A DNA stretch of 64,000 bases from positions 1,798,001 through 1,862,000 of the forward strand of contig NZ_CP186334.1 in assembly GCF_049347105.1 (NCBI RefSeq), written 5' to 3'. The notes beneath the pieces were generated by a model, which did no database searches, was not told where the DNA came from, and worked only from the letters and a program-made list of their open reading frames with translations. Positions 25,867-34,534 of this stretch are shown here, one piece after another (the first letter of the stretch is position 1; every line of letters starts with the position of its first letter). Origin of the DNA: Gaoshiqia hydrogeniformans. Lineage in GTDB: Bacteria > Bacteroidota > Bacteroidia > Bacteroidales > Prolixibacteraceae. The position numbers were made by a program, and so were the translations under genes.

Positions 25867-26111
25867 GAAACTATCCTGAAAAAGCTGAAGGTAGAATAAT
25901 AAAAACTGATATAAGGGCTCATGGGCACGCCATATTTCAAACGCTCTGCCATGCTGAGTTTTGAAACGCTTAATACCTTGCGCCCCTTTTCCGCATAAAA
26001 ATCCCGGATTTCGTCGTCAACCAGCTTAAGCTTGTTTTGCCGGTTATACACCGAATACACCAGATAGAGGATAATGGCTGCGGCAAAGATGATAGGAAGG
26101 AAGAACTCCAT
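25746..26111 (-). CDS. Small inner-membrane protein with a repeat-derived C-terminus
   Basis: 121 residues, not recognised. One N-terminal membrane segment (about 4-20), then a charged part (NRQNKLKLVDDEIRDFYAEK) and a second hydrophobic stretch near 65-90. From about residue 82 (SAIGFLFLKF onward) the codons lie inside the REP array spacer and hairpin 2, so the last 40 residues are read from repeat DNA. The original C-terminus was probably lost or replaced when the array reached this point. The first 80 residues look genuine; whether the hybrid is functional is unknown. Confidence 0.6.
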   Translation of the reverse strand: MEFFLPIIFAAAIILYLVYSVYNRQNKLKLVDDEIRDFYAEKGRKVLSVSKLSMAERLKYGVPMSPYISFYYSTFSFFRIVSAIGFLFLKFVPERTYSDKKQGQAIPGASVFNRRFGNKCL

Positions 26112-26153
26112 CGTGAAATAAATTTCTTTTTAAATGATATTGATGAAACGAAA

Positions 26154-26459
26154 TTAATGGTTATTCTGAGAAAGTAGATTAAAAAAGTCATCAATAGAAG
26201 TTCTGTTTGCTTTTCCATCTACGTTTTCGATAAACTCCATCTCGTACCACGAATAATCATCACAATATCGGTGAAACCTGAACTTATTGATACCAACTTT
26301 TTCAGGATAGAAATACATGCCATCGATAAGATAGCTTCTAAGCATCTTTTCAATTTCAATTATCGATAAGTGATCCGGGTTGGAAAAATCCTTAGATCCA
26401 AACTTTTTATAGTTACCAGAGTCCCGGTGGAGGTAATGAAAACGAATATTCTCTGCCAT
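26154..26459 (-). CDS. Small hypothetical protein
   Basis: 101 residues, soluble, not recognised. It is rich in aromatic and charged residues (NIRFHYLHRDSGNYKKF near the start, HRYCDDYSWYEMEF around 65-79), with no signal peptide or membrane segment. Same strand as its neighbours, 42 bases upstream of the small membrane-protein gene, so probably co-transcribed with it. It lies in an AT-rich accessory stretch. The composition looks like a real globular protein, but no function can be assigned. Confidence 0.6.
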   Translation of the reverse strand: MAENIRFHYLHRDSGNYKKFGSKDFSNPDHLSIIEIEKMLRSYLIDGMYFYPEKVGINKFRFHRYCDDYSWYEMEFIENVDGKANRTSIDDFFNLLSQNNH

Positions 26460-26519
26460 AAAGTTTTAAAGCAAAGAAATACCAAACAGATAGTCATGTC
26501 AACAGACTATAAGTCACAT

Positions 26520-27287
26520 TTAGCGGAAAATATGTTCGCGGTGCCATAACAGAAAACTGGACAATGGCAAATATTTGGTTGGAAGTGCAATTGTTTCACC
26601 TTCAAACGACTTGAACCACGATTTAAAATAGTCTTTCGTTGTATAATCCTTCAATTGAGTGCTGAGCATTAATTTATATTCTTCATCAAACGTGATTAGT
26701 CCTTTATCGAAAGCTTTGTCGAAGTGGGCGCTTAGACAAATTCCATTGGAAGGATTTAATCGTTCTTTTTCATTTTTTGACCACGGAATGATATGACTGG
26801 CAATTAACATTTCGGGAATGTCGATGGCAGACACCGCACATCTTTGGGAATAATTGACCAAAACAATTTGCCGAAAAACATTCTGGTTAACCCGCGTTTT
26901 TACTTCCTGCATTTTAGTTTCTCCTTGTAGGTTTTCAATTGAAGAAATCAAGGTTGAATACTTGGCTTCTAAAGATTGCTCCTCAAACTCTGCAAGAATC
27001 TTTTCACTCTCAAAAAGCAAATCTTCTTGGTTTTCGATGAACTCGTCCCAGATGGGTTGCACTTGTTTGATACCACCTGCTAAACCTTTAATACCTCGTT
27101 GTTGGTGATATGGGTCGACACTTGCAAAGTTGCTTAAGCGCATGGATACTGAACTTGGCGTTCGGTTTATTAGTTCTGCTAATTGGATGATATCCCGATT
27201 CTGATGGTGAATCTTTCCGAAAGGAATCCGCAAATACAGGTTTAGGGCAAGGAGCAATTCTTCACGGCTCCACAGTCGTCTTTCCAT
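26520..27287 (-). CDS. HNH endonuclease (HNH_2 / restriction-like)
   Basis: 255 residues. The N-terminal part (about 1-60) resembles a small helical DNA-binding module (WSREELLLALNLYLRIPFGK; LAELINRTPSSVSMRLSNFA). The C-terminal part carries the HNH_2-type core: QRCAVSAID, ASHIIPWS (the first His), RLNPSNGICLSAHFDKAFD (Asn and last His). Proteins of this type are annotated as stand-alone restriction or defence nucleases. No methylase is next to it. It belongs to the AT-rich accessory block together with the two small genes downstream. Confidence 0.85.
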   Translation of the reverse strand: MERRLWSREELLLALNLYLRIPFGKIHHQNRDIIQLAELINRTPSSVSMRLSNFASVDPYHQQRGIKGLAGGIKQVQPIWDEFIENQEDLLFESEKILAEFEEQSLEAKYSTLISSIENLQGETKMQEVKTRVNQNVFRQIVLVNYSQRCAVSAIDIPEMLIASHIIPWSKNEKERLNPSNGICLSAHFDKAFDKGLITFDEEYKLMLSTQLKDYTTKDYFKSWFKSFEGETIALPTKYLPLSSFLLWHREHIFR

Positions 27288-27691
27288 AACTGGGTTATTC
27301 TAAATCTTCCTCTAAAATAAACGTAAAATCACAAACATTGGACAAACATTTTGTGTAATTGTGTCGTTTTCTGGGTATCTCGAAATATACAACATATTTT
27401 CTGTTCTATTTCTACATTTTGGACAGGTGCCAGGTCGATTTTACATTGAGCCGGTAACGAAATCCACGGGCAAAAAGGAATTTCCGGCTATTCGGGTTCT
27501 ATTGGAAAAACCAAACTTTTCAGATAGCTTGCAGCTATAAAAATTTGCCCCGCACACGGCTCCGGGTTAGACAGTTGGAACCGGCACAGGGCAAATTAAA
27601 AACCGAGGTTTACACCTCAACATCCGGGGACAGGAAACAGGTTTGAAACCGGCAGGTTAATTCACTCCCTGCTTTCCTGTTCCCTTTTTAC
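27288..27691. other. Intergenic region with several inverted repeats
   Basis: No gene seen. AATTTGCCC (27542-27550) and GGGCAAATT (27589-27597) form 9-bp inverted arms. GAGGTttacACCTC is a small hairpin near 27606. A longer imperfect hairpin (arms containing ACAGGAAA and TTTCCTGT) lies at about 27630-27686 directly downstream of the next minus-strand gene. That could mark its transcript end, although it lacks a T run in the right direction. Confidence 0.45.
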
Positions 27692-28264
27692 TTATCCGAG
27701 CGATTGCTCCTGCACATCCTGGTTGCCCGGGATATCGTAGGCTTTGATCAGGATTTTATCCCCGTCAAGCGTGTCGTTTACGGCCGTTGCCGAGTAAAGC
27801 CAGCGAAGGCCGTCGGTTGTTTTTACCGCCTCGCCTTGCTCTACCAGGCTGCCGTCCGGGTTATAAATCTCCACCCGGACCTTCGCCACCTTAAAATCAT
27901 CCGTTACTTTCACCACAATCGGATCGCCCGCCTGCCCGGTATATTGGCTCAGGTCGATCTCCTGGATATCAGGCGCTCCGAAAAAATCAGCCACGGCGAT
28001 GTTATAAGCGCTAACTCCGGGTTTACTGCTTGCCGCCTCCTGGTAAACCGATTTTAACCCGGCATCCTGCAGGATGTGACGGGCATAAATAACAGCTTCC
28101 TGGAAACGTTCCCGGTGGCTTTTCTGCGAATCGGATGGCTCTTTGTCACTTAAAGCGGGTTTGGCTGCAACAATTGTTTTACCGTTCACCAGGCGAAAAA
28201 CAATGGTATCGCCCAGCTTACCGCTCATCCCCTGGGTAATGATGTTCTTTTTAACTTCAGCCAT
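27692..28264 (-). CDS. Hypothetical protein of a Bacteroidota-type family
   Basis: 190 residues, no signal peptide. The N-terminus (NIITQGMSGKLGDTIVFRLV, then NGKTIVAAKP) resembles a group of short Bacteroidota proteins I have seen without assigned function. The middle is helical (HRERFQEAVIYARHILQDAG), and the C-terminal half (about 105-185) is beta-rich and Ig-like (VKVTDDFKVAKVRVEIYNPD, then GLRWLYSAT). It stands alone between two long non-coding gaps; the upstream gap holds a short tandem repeat and a copy of repeat B. I cannot name its role. Confidence 0.75.
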   Translation of the reverse strand: MAEVKKNIITQGMSGKLGDTIVFRLVNGKTIVAAKPALSDKEPSDSQKSHRERFQEAVIYARHILQDAGLKSVYQEAASSKPGVSAYNIAVADFFGAPDIQEIDLSQYTGQAGDPIVVKVTDDFKVAKVRVEIYNPDGSLVEQGEAVKTTDGLRWLYSATAVNDTLDGDKILIKAYDIPGNQDVQEQSLG

Positions 28265-28748
28265 AATTTTAAAAATTTAAGGTTTATAAAATGTCCTGCC
28301 GGTTTCAATTTCCAACTGCTCCTGCTCGTTTTGCATTTCCGCCTTAATTGATTGTCCTCTCCCGCTTATCAGTCCAAACGATCAGCTCAATCCAAAACGG
28401 AACAGATTCTCGGTCGCGACGACTATTCCAAACAAGCAGCTAAACACTTTTCAGTATAATTTATTTAGTAATCTGTTTCCCGGGATTTCTCCTGTTTTTA
28501 CTTCCGTACGCCTGTCTGTTCAACAATCGTAGCTAAGTCGTAGCTAAGTCGTAGGTAAGTGGTAAGTATACCCTTCCATTAATCAGATTGCAGAGCGGAA
28601 TAACGTCATACAAAATTTAATGTTTCGTTAAATGTATGAAAGAAATCCCGTTTGTTAATCCTAAATTTTGTTAATTTTTATGAACTTATGTTTTTTACCG
28701 GTCAGCCGGCTTTTTCAACCGGTGAATGACTCGTTTAACTATAAATCA
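28265..28748. other. AT-rich upstream region with a short tandem repeat
   Basis: No gene seen in about 480 bases. At 28529-28568 there are three to four imperfect tandem copies of an 11-base unit, CGTAGCTAAGT, decaying to GTAGGTAAGT and GGTAAGT. The region upstream of the 27692-28264 gene presumably holds its promoter, but no clear -33/-7 pair was found. Confidence 0.5.
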
Positions 28749-28920
28749 TCCGGGATTTCCGGTTGACAGCGAAGGGTTTTTAGTCATTTCCTTTTGTCGG
28801 TCATGATTAACAGCCTGACCGTCAAAACGCCCGGCCGGGGTTTGTTCTGACAAGATTTTTGCTTCCCATTTATCGATTGAAAAAGGAAGGGCCCGTCCGG
28901 CCTAAGGACAAAAAATATAA
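28749..28920. repeat. Dispersed repeat family B, copy 2
   Basis: Shares CCGGGATTTCCGGTTGACAG at its left end and about 100 bp at its right end (from CCGTCAAAACGCCCGGC to AAGGACAAAAAATATAA) with 15003-15236, same orientation. The central part is shorter and unrelated. It lies 60 bases downstream of the end of the leftward rsgA-like gene. Confidence 0.75.
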
Positions 28921-28979
28921 GAAAAACCATAAAGTACAGGTATTCTGTTTAATGAATACCTGCACTGCCTGAATAGAAA

Positions 28980-30035
28980 TCAGAGATTCGCTTTACGCTT
29001 CTTTACTTCATCGATTAACTTTGAAAAGGATTTATCCTTTTTGCGTTTTTCATGTTCCGAAGTAGAAAAGTGCCACGCTTCCCGTCGAAGCTTCAGATAG
29101 CTCTCATAAACTTTATGGTCAAACAGGCCTTTGTTTACCGCTTCCAAAACGGCACAACCGGGTTCGTTGATATGCCGGCAGTCCGTGAAACGACATGATG
29201 TTGCATAATCGGAAATTTCGAGCATTTCTGCCAGTGAGCCGGGATCGTCAACAGCCAGACCAAACTCCCGGACTCCCGGGGTGTCGATTAAAACACCTGA
29301 ACCGTCCATCAATACCATTTCCCGGCGGGTTGACGTGTGCCGCCCTTTCCCGGTGGACCGGCTTATATCCGACGTGGGCAATACCGATTTCCCGCAAAGC
29401 GCATTCACCAGCGAACTTTTCCCGACACCCGAAGAACCGGCAAAGACCACCGTCTCGCCTTCCGAAACAGACTCCCGAAGCCGGAGAATCGTTTCGGGGC
29501 GATGGATGCTTGTGAAAAACACAGGCATTTGACGGGCAATAGGTTTGATGGCTTCAGTTATTCTCTGTTTATCAAAACCTAAATCGGCTTTATTGAGTAC
29601 CAACACCGGTTTGATGTTTGCTTCCACAATCTGAACCATAAAACGCTCAGCCCGGCGAACATTGAAATTATCATCAAGCCCTTGCACAATAAACGCCTGA
29701 TCAACATATGAGGCAATGACTTGTTTATCGGCAACTGTTCCGCTTTTTTTGCGGTATAATGTCCGTTCACGGGGCAGCATGTCAACGATAATTCCTTTAT
29801 TTTCATCAAATGCCTGAAAAATAACCCAATCGCCGGTACAGGGTAATTCAAAAGCCGCTTTCCCGTACATCATATTTCCCGTTAGTTCACACTGAAACAG
29901 TCCGTTTTCGGAAATTACATCATAGCAGGTCCGGTGTGTCGTGGATATACGACCATGAGCAAGGTCACGATGTGTTGACTCCTGCTTTAGTTGGTTTAAC
30001 TGATCATTCCAACCATACCTATTTAAGTTAATCAT
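28980..30035 (-). CDS. RsgA-like circularly permuted GTPase (paralogue 1)
   Basis: 351 residues. G motifs appear in permuted order: NKAD (148-151), GSSGVGKSS (200-208), DTPG (251-254). A zinc site follows with Cys281, Cys286, His288 and Cys294, and an OB-like domain precedes (about 30-110). This is the RsgA/YjeQ layout for 30S-subunit maturation. A second rsgA at 41445-42389 has the standard Bacteroidota sequence, so this longer copy is probably acquired or specialised. Its start shares one base with the stop of the methyltransferase gene (TAATG), indicating coupling. Confidence 0.9.
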   Translation of the reverse strand: MINLNRYGWNDQLNQLKQESTHRDLAHGRISTTHRTCYDVISENGLFQCELTGNMMYGKAAFELPCTGDWVIFQAFDENKGIIVDMLPRERTLYRKKSGTVADKQVIASYVDQAFIVQGLDDNFNVRRAERFMVQIVEANIKPVLVLNKADLGFDKQRITEAIKPIARQMPVFFTSIHRPETILRLRESVSEGETVVFAGSSGVGKSSLVNALCGKSVLPTSDISRSTGKGRHTSTRREMVLMDGSGVLIDTPGVREFGLAVDDPGSLAEMLEISDYATSCRFTDCRHINEPGCAVLEAVNKGLFDHKVYESYLKLRREAWHFSTSEHEKRKKDKSFSKLIDEVKKRKANL

Positions 30036-30814
30036 TACGCTGTCTTTTTCGCGATGTAAAACACGTAGCCATAGTATTCATGATACTTGCGATACATTTC
30101 CGCTTCGTAACGTTGAAACGCGATGAATTCTTCGGCGGTTTTATTCCCGGCATATTTTTTAAGAAACATGTCCCGGGCTGCATCCAGTGGGGCATAATAA
30201 TGCTCTGTCCAGCAAGTTGAAGGCAGAATAAACGTGGCAACGGGAATGTAGCCCGCTTGCTGTACCTGGCTTACTTTCACGGGAATCGTATCCATCTCCG
30301 GATAAAGTTCCATCCAGTAACGATCAATTTCGGCCGGACGTTTTTCGGTAAACCACGAGCTTTCAGAAACAGCAAGATATCCTCCTGTTTTCAGATATTT
30401 ACGCCACTCATTCAACCCCCGTTCAAAGCCGATATGATAAATGGCCCCTTCCGACCAAATCAGGTCCAATTCTTCATTCTGAAAAGGAAGATTGTCCATT
30501 GAACCGACAATCCCTTTCACCTTATCCTGAAGATTCAGTTTCGAGGCATTCCTGTTAAACCGGTCGATGAATCCCGGAAAAAGGTCGAGACCTGTAAGAT
30601 GCCCCGGTGCGTGCTGTGCCAACACCATGGTCTGACCACCTGTTCCGCAACCGATGTCGGCTATCAGGGATTTGTCGGTAAGGTTATCGATAAAGCTCAA
30701 TGCTTTCAGGCTTACTTCGGGGCTACCGGGCCCTTGCCGTTCGGTATTTAAGAAAAAGTCACAAATAAAATTAAAATCGAATTCGTGAATGGTTGTAATA
30801 TTCTCGTTACTCAT
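30035..30814 (-). CDS. Class I SAM-dependent methyltransferase
   Basis: 259 residues from the ATG at 30814 (MSNENITT); an ATG 8 codons upstream is possible. SAM-binding motif I is LIADIGCGTGGQT, followed by LTGLDLFPGFI (motif II acidic residue) and DLIWSEGAIYHIGF (motif IV). The N-terminal FICDFFLNTERQGPGSPE resembles ubiE-like methyltransferases of small molecules. Substrate unknown. It is translationally coupled to the second RsgA-like gene, an unusual partner; together they may form a transferred two-gene unit. Confidence 0.88.
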   Translation of the reverse strand: MSNENITTIHEFDFNFICDFFLNTERQGPGSPEVSLKALSFIDNLTDKSLIADIGCGTGGQTMVLAQHAPGHLTGLDLFPGFIDRFNRNASKLNLQDKVKGIVGSMDNLPFQNEELDLIWSEGAIYHIGFERGLNEWRKYLKTGGYLAVSESSWFTEKRPAEIDRYWMELYPEMDTIPVKVSQVQQAGYIPVATFILPSTCWTEHYYAPLDAARDMFLKKYAGNKTAEEFIAFQRYEAEMYRKYHEYYGYVFYIAKKTA

Positions 30815-31243
30815 TGTCTGAATGTATTTTGCATACACGAAAAGCCAAACAATGCTTTCATCGTTGTACGCCGGTTAAAATTGAAATTATAAAAACAGAG
30901 AAACTGTTCCCGGGAAGTTTATCCGGAAACAAACGAAAGGACAATCTGTATCAGAAGCACAGATTGTTTATTACACCAGATCCGATTTAAATAAAGTCGT
31001 TAACATGCTGCAAAGGTATATCATGTTTGTCTGATTGAAAACAGGTTGCTGATTATTTTTTATCTGTTGTTTATCAGCTATTTGATATAAATATGTTCTT
31101 TGTGGCTCTGTGACTTTGTGTTTAAAACCACTTTCCGGAGTTGGCTCAATAGGTACGCCGTTGAAAGTGCAAAAACAGGCAGGCTGTTCAAACCCGGGTG
31201 TGCCGGTTTTTAACCGGCAATGACGAAATGCGCTTAAACCCGG
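30815..31243. other. Intergenic region containing a solitary REP hairpin
   Basis: No gene seen. At 31196-31219 the tag GGGTG is followed by the hairpin TGCCGGTTTTTAACCGGCA. This is the same as the variant hairpin at the 3' end of the RAYT gene (24018-24041, opposite strand). It is a dispersed single REP about 5 kb from the main array. The remainder is AT-rich with no clear signals. Confidence 0.7.
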
Positions 31244-33775
31244 CTATAAGGTAATCTCGAATTTGGCGCGAAAACCGAATGAGGGGGCGCCTACCACCGA
31301 AGCGGGATGCACACGCCAGATTGCCTGGATCTGAAACATGCTGAGGATGTTTTCAACACCGGCGCCCAACTCCAGATACGGATTTTGCATGGGCGTGACG
31401 TTCAGCGGAAAATCAACCGTCTGCCGGTGTTTATCACTCACCGATCCGACCATACATTTGGCCGAAAGCACCTCGCGCAGCCGTGTTTGTTCCAGCCCCG
31501 GGATGCGTCGGAAGAAAAATCCGTTCAAGTGATACTCCAGATAGGTCCGGATGTACTGGTCGTGTACAAATTCGAGGTAATTCAGCAGGTTGAAGTCGAA
31601 GGTGTACAAACCATAAGTTTCGTTGCCCCGGGGAATGCTCAACAGGGAGTAAGGAAGCTTCCCAAAGTATTTTTCGGCTTCAATGGCATAATCAAAACGG
31701 GTTTGCCCGAAATAGGGATGCTGTTCCCAGGTGGCCATCACCCGCCCGTACCAATTGGACTTGCCGGCATAGAATGCCTGGCCACCGGCCAGGGTCATAT
31801 GAACAACCGGATGCTCCGATTCGATATAATACCGGTAGAAACGGTTGTCGACCACCTTCTGTAGTTTCGAAAAACGCGTATCCAGCCCCGCTTCAAAAGC
31901 CGCTACCGACTTCAGCGGAAGCTGGTCGCGGGTAAACGGGAAAAACTCGGGCGAATCGTGCGAAGTGTAGCTGACTGTGAGCTTATTGATCAGACCGGGG
32001 TACCATTCGTGTTCGTAGGCGGCCACGGCTTTCTGTTCCCTGAAAATCTCCAGCAGTTCCTTGTGTTTAAGCATTTGCGACACCAGGTTGTTTTCGGTGG
32101 CAGTCGAAGCGTTTTCGTACAAATACAACAGCTTGTCGCTTTCGCCGTACCGGATCATCTTATCGTCGTATGAAACTTTAAGCATGCGCCTGTTGATGGT
32201 CGGAAATTTGTATCCCAGCCCGGCCATACCGCTGAGCTTTTCATTTCTGAAACCATAGCCCAATCCGCCCCAAAACATCCAGTGTTCGCTGATTTCGGTA
32301 CTGGTACGGCCTCCCATAAACACATGGACCCCTTCCACCTCGTTGGTGTTAAAGAAATTGGTGTAAGGTCCCAGCTCCACCTTACCAATATCGTAGTAAC
32401 CGGTCATCGACATGCGGGCCAGGTTGTTGATAAAACTTACAGCCCGGATCTGTGAAATGGAGTCGATCACGCCCGAAATCATTTCTTCTTTTCCGCTTAA
32501 TGGTTCCAGCCGGTGCAGGTCCCAATACGCGTCTTTTTTTACGGTGGCATCGGGCAATTTAATGGTTTCGAACCGGGCTCCGGGGGTACTCAGCCTGATG
32601 GGTTGGGGCGGATCAATAGTCACCTGGTCGATGGTAGCGGCCTGGGTGTAAAACAAGCTGAGGCGTTTGGGCTGCTTGTTGTTCCGGTTGTTAAACGGTA
32701 TGTAATCGAACAAGGCATCAATTTGGTTGCGTTTATAAAAGGGAGTGGAGTCATTCACAAAAAAATAATTGCTTTTCAGCCGCAAGCTTTTCAGAAAGTT
32801 CAGATTGCTGGTATTCGACAGCTTTGCATCGATTTCAACGACCGAATAATGGCGGTCTTCGACCATGAAGTAACCTTTGAACGTATTTTCATGTTTCCGG
32901 CGGGGCTGAAAATTTACCCGGTAAACTTTACAGCCGTCGACAACCGCGCTGTCGGCCAGAAAGTAGTTGTAAAAAAACCAGCCATTGTCGGCAACGGGGC
33001 TGATAAAGTTTTGGGTGAACAGGTTGATGCTGTTATCGTAAAAGTTGACTTCCATATCCAGCGCGCTGGTGTAACCCGAAATCTCCAGCTCGTCCAGAAT
33101 GCCCACGCCGGAAGTTCTGTCGGCCAACACCGTCGACTTTTGTACCGAAGGTTCTTTCTGAACTTCGTTAAAAACCAGTTGTTCCGAAAAATAAAGCGGC
33201 AGGTATTTCGAACTGTCGCCTTCTTCTGTTTTAAACAACGACTGGTTATTCCTGAACGGCTTCGACTGGATAATTTTGTCGCTGACCTGGTTCAGCTGGT
33301 ATTCCCACTTCGTGTATTTTTGGTAGGAATAGCGGTTGTACTGATCGGGGTTATTTTGCTGTTTACGCTCAACCACCTGTTTTAGCAGCCTGCGGATGGG
33401 CCCTTCATCGGGCGCTACCCGTACTTCCGAAATATCCATGGTTTGCGGCTTCATGCGAACGGAAAGCATGCCGGTTTCTGACGTTGACAGTACTCGCTCT
33501 TCCTGATAATAGCCAACTGCCGAAAACTGAATCCGATCGGCCCCGGGAAGTATTTTTAGTTTGAAATAACCCAATGTATCGGTGGTTGTTCCAACCATCG
33601 TCCCTTTAAACGCAATGTTTACATAAGGAATGGGTTGCCCGGTCTGATAATCGGCAACCGTGCCCGCCAAAAATCGGCTTTGTGCCAAACTATTTCCTGT
33701 TAACAATAAAAGCAGGAAAAGCAAATGAATATTCAGGTAGAATGAATAACCATCCGACAAGCTTTTTTTACCCAT
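31244..33775 (-). CDS. DUF5686-family outer-membrane protein with carboxypeptidase-like domain
   Basis: 843 residues from the ATG at 33775 (MGKKSLSD), where a signal peptide begins (hydrophobic 12-31). A carboxypeptidase-regulatory-like domain follows (about 35-115, FLAGTVADYQTGQPIPYVNI), then a DUF5686 region (RRLLKQVVERKQQNNPDQYN and YSYQKYTKWE), and a long beta-rich part with FSKLQKVVDNRFYRYY-like strands ending in an aromatic C-terminal strand, probably a barrel. The family is confined to Bacteroidota and its role is unknown. Monocistronic. An earlier ATG (33820) lacks a signal-like start. Confidence 0.88.
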   Translation of the reverse strand: MGKKSLSDGYSFYLNIHLLFLLLLLTGNSLAQSRFLAGTVADYQTGQPIPYVNIAFKGTMVGTTTDTLGYFKLKILPGADRIQFSAVGYYQEERVLSTSETGMLSVRMKPQTMDISEVRVAPDEGPIRRLLKQVVERKQQNNPDQYNRYSYQKYTKWEYQLNQVSDKIIQSKPFRNNQSLFKTEEGDSSKYLPLYFSEQLVFNEVQKEPSVQKSTVLADRTSGVGILDELEISGYTSALDMEVNFYDNSINLFTQNFISPVADNGWFFYNYFLADSAVVDGCKVYRVNFQPRRKHENTFKGYFMVEDRHYSVVEIDAKLSNTSNLNFLKSLRLKSNYFFVNDSTPFYKRNQIDALFDYIPFNNRNNKQPKRLSLFYTQAATIDQVTIDPPQPIRLSTPGARFETIKLPDATVKKDAYWDLHRLEPLSGKEEMISGVIDSISQIRAVSFINNLARMSMTGYYDIGKVELGPYTNFFNTNEVEGVHVFMGGRTSTEISEHWMFWGGLGYGFRNEKLSGMAGLGYKFPTINRRMLKVSYDDKMIRYGESDKLLYLYENASTATENNLVSQMLKHKELLEIFREQKAVAAYEHEWYPGLINKLTVSYTSHDSPEFFPFTRDQLPLKSVAAFEAGLDTRFSKLQKVVDNRFYRYYIESEHPVVHMTLAGGQAFYAGKSNWYGRVMATWEQHPYFGQTRFDYAIEAEKYFGKLPYSLLSIPRGNETYGLYTFDFNLLNYLEFVHDQYIRTYLEYHLNGFFFRRIPGLEQTRLREVLSAKCMVGSVSDKHRQTVDFPLNVTPMQNPYLELGAGVENILSMFQIQAIWRVHPASVVGAPSFGFRAKFEITL

Positions 33776-34221
33776 ATTCTGTTTTCTGTTTCTGTAAAAT
33801 GACCTCGTGTTTGAATTCACCGTTGGCTTTTAGGGCGCCTTTCGCCGTGAAGCTGTAAAATTGAAGAAAAAAACAGTCAGATGATTCCGGGGCTTTGTTT
33901 TTTGACAAAAAAAATAACATTGAGCCTGCTCCGAAAAGCGGGTGTACGACAAATTCCTCACAGTGGATCAATGAGAAAGACTTATGATGTAACACGGGTG
34001 CCGTTTGAGGGGCGCCGTCAGGCGCCAAATATGGGTAGAAAAGCAAGATTCAGCTATTATTCCGTCCTGACGGGACGGAACAAGATTGACACATAATGTA
34101 TATCCTACCCATATCGGTTTACAATATGACCAGTGGCAGAATGCCGGCGACATCACTGTCCACCGTTACAAAACTTGGTTCGGGGCAGAACGGACCAAAT
34201 TACCACTTCTCCCGCCATTGA
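33776..34221. repeat. Intergenic region with GGGTAG-tagged REP-like element
   Basis: No gene supported. ATATGGGTAG (34029-34038) and its inverse CTACCCATAT (34105-34114) flank the hairpin TTCCGTCCtgacgGGACGGAA (34060-34080). Another hairpin, GGCGCCgtcaGGCGCC, precedes at about 34011. GAGCCTGCTCCGAAAAG at 33922-33938 repeats 15246-15262. The GGGTAG tags match those of repeat A and of 14924-14990, pointing to a second REP family whose transposase is not in this window. Confidence 0.65.
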
Positions 34222-34530
34222 CTATATTGCGTTTAGTTCGTTTTTTCTTAAGCTGTCTGTATTTATTTGAATTTGTCCACCGATTGCCCTTAGTACTTTC
34301 ATAATTGTCTCAAATTGAGGTTTAGCTCCGTCAGATAAAGCCTTGTATAAACTCGGTCTGCTTAGTCCGGTTTCCTGAGCAATTTTTGTCATTCCAATTG
34401 ATTTTGCAATATGCCCAATTGCTTTAATTACATCGGAATCATTTCCTTCTGCTAAAACAGCATTAAGATATTCTGCTATCATTTCGTTACTATCTAAATA
34501 GTCAGCGATATCAAATTTTGAAGTTTCCAT
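34222..34530 (-). CDS. HTH antitoxin (COG3636-type addiction module antidote)
   Basis: 102 residues. Starts FDIADYLDSNEMIAEYLNAV, as in this antidote family, then an XRE-like HTH at about 45-75 (IAKSIGMTKIAQETGLSRPS, LYKALSDG). It follows the toxin gene with a 4-base gap, in toxin-first order. It should neutralise the partner and autorepress through the palindrome upstream of the toxin. Confidence 0.9.
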   Translation of the reverse strand: METSKFDIADYLDSNEMIAEYLNAVLAEGNDSDVIKAIGHIAKSIGMTKIAQETGLSRPSLYKALSDGAKPQFETIMKVLRAIGGQIQINTDSLRKNELNAI

Positions 34531-34534
34531 TTCT

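Noticed and set aside
27630..27686. Intrinsic terminator for the 27692-28264 gene
   Set aside because: A good hairpin exists, but the T run is on the wrong side for the leftward transcript, so only a structural repeat is reported in the intergenic entry.
28265..28979. tRNA or other structured RNA gene in the long gap
   Set aside because: No cloverleaf-like pattern or T-loop consensus (GGTTCAAATCC-like) was found; only repeats are visible.
32513..33385. 290-codon plus-strand frame opposite the DUF5686 gene
   Set aside because: Antisense shadow of a clear coding gene with coherent domains; the translation has no recognisable motif. The same holds for 6515-7372, 9396-10151 and similar long antisense frames.
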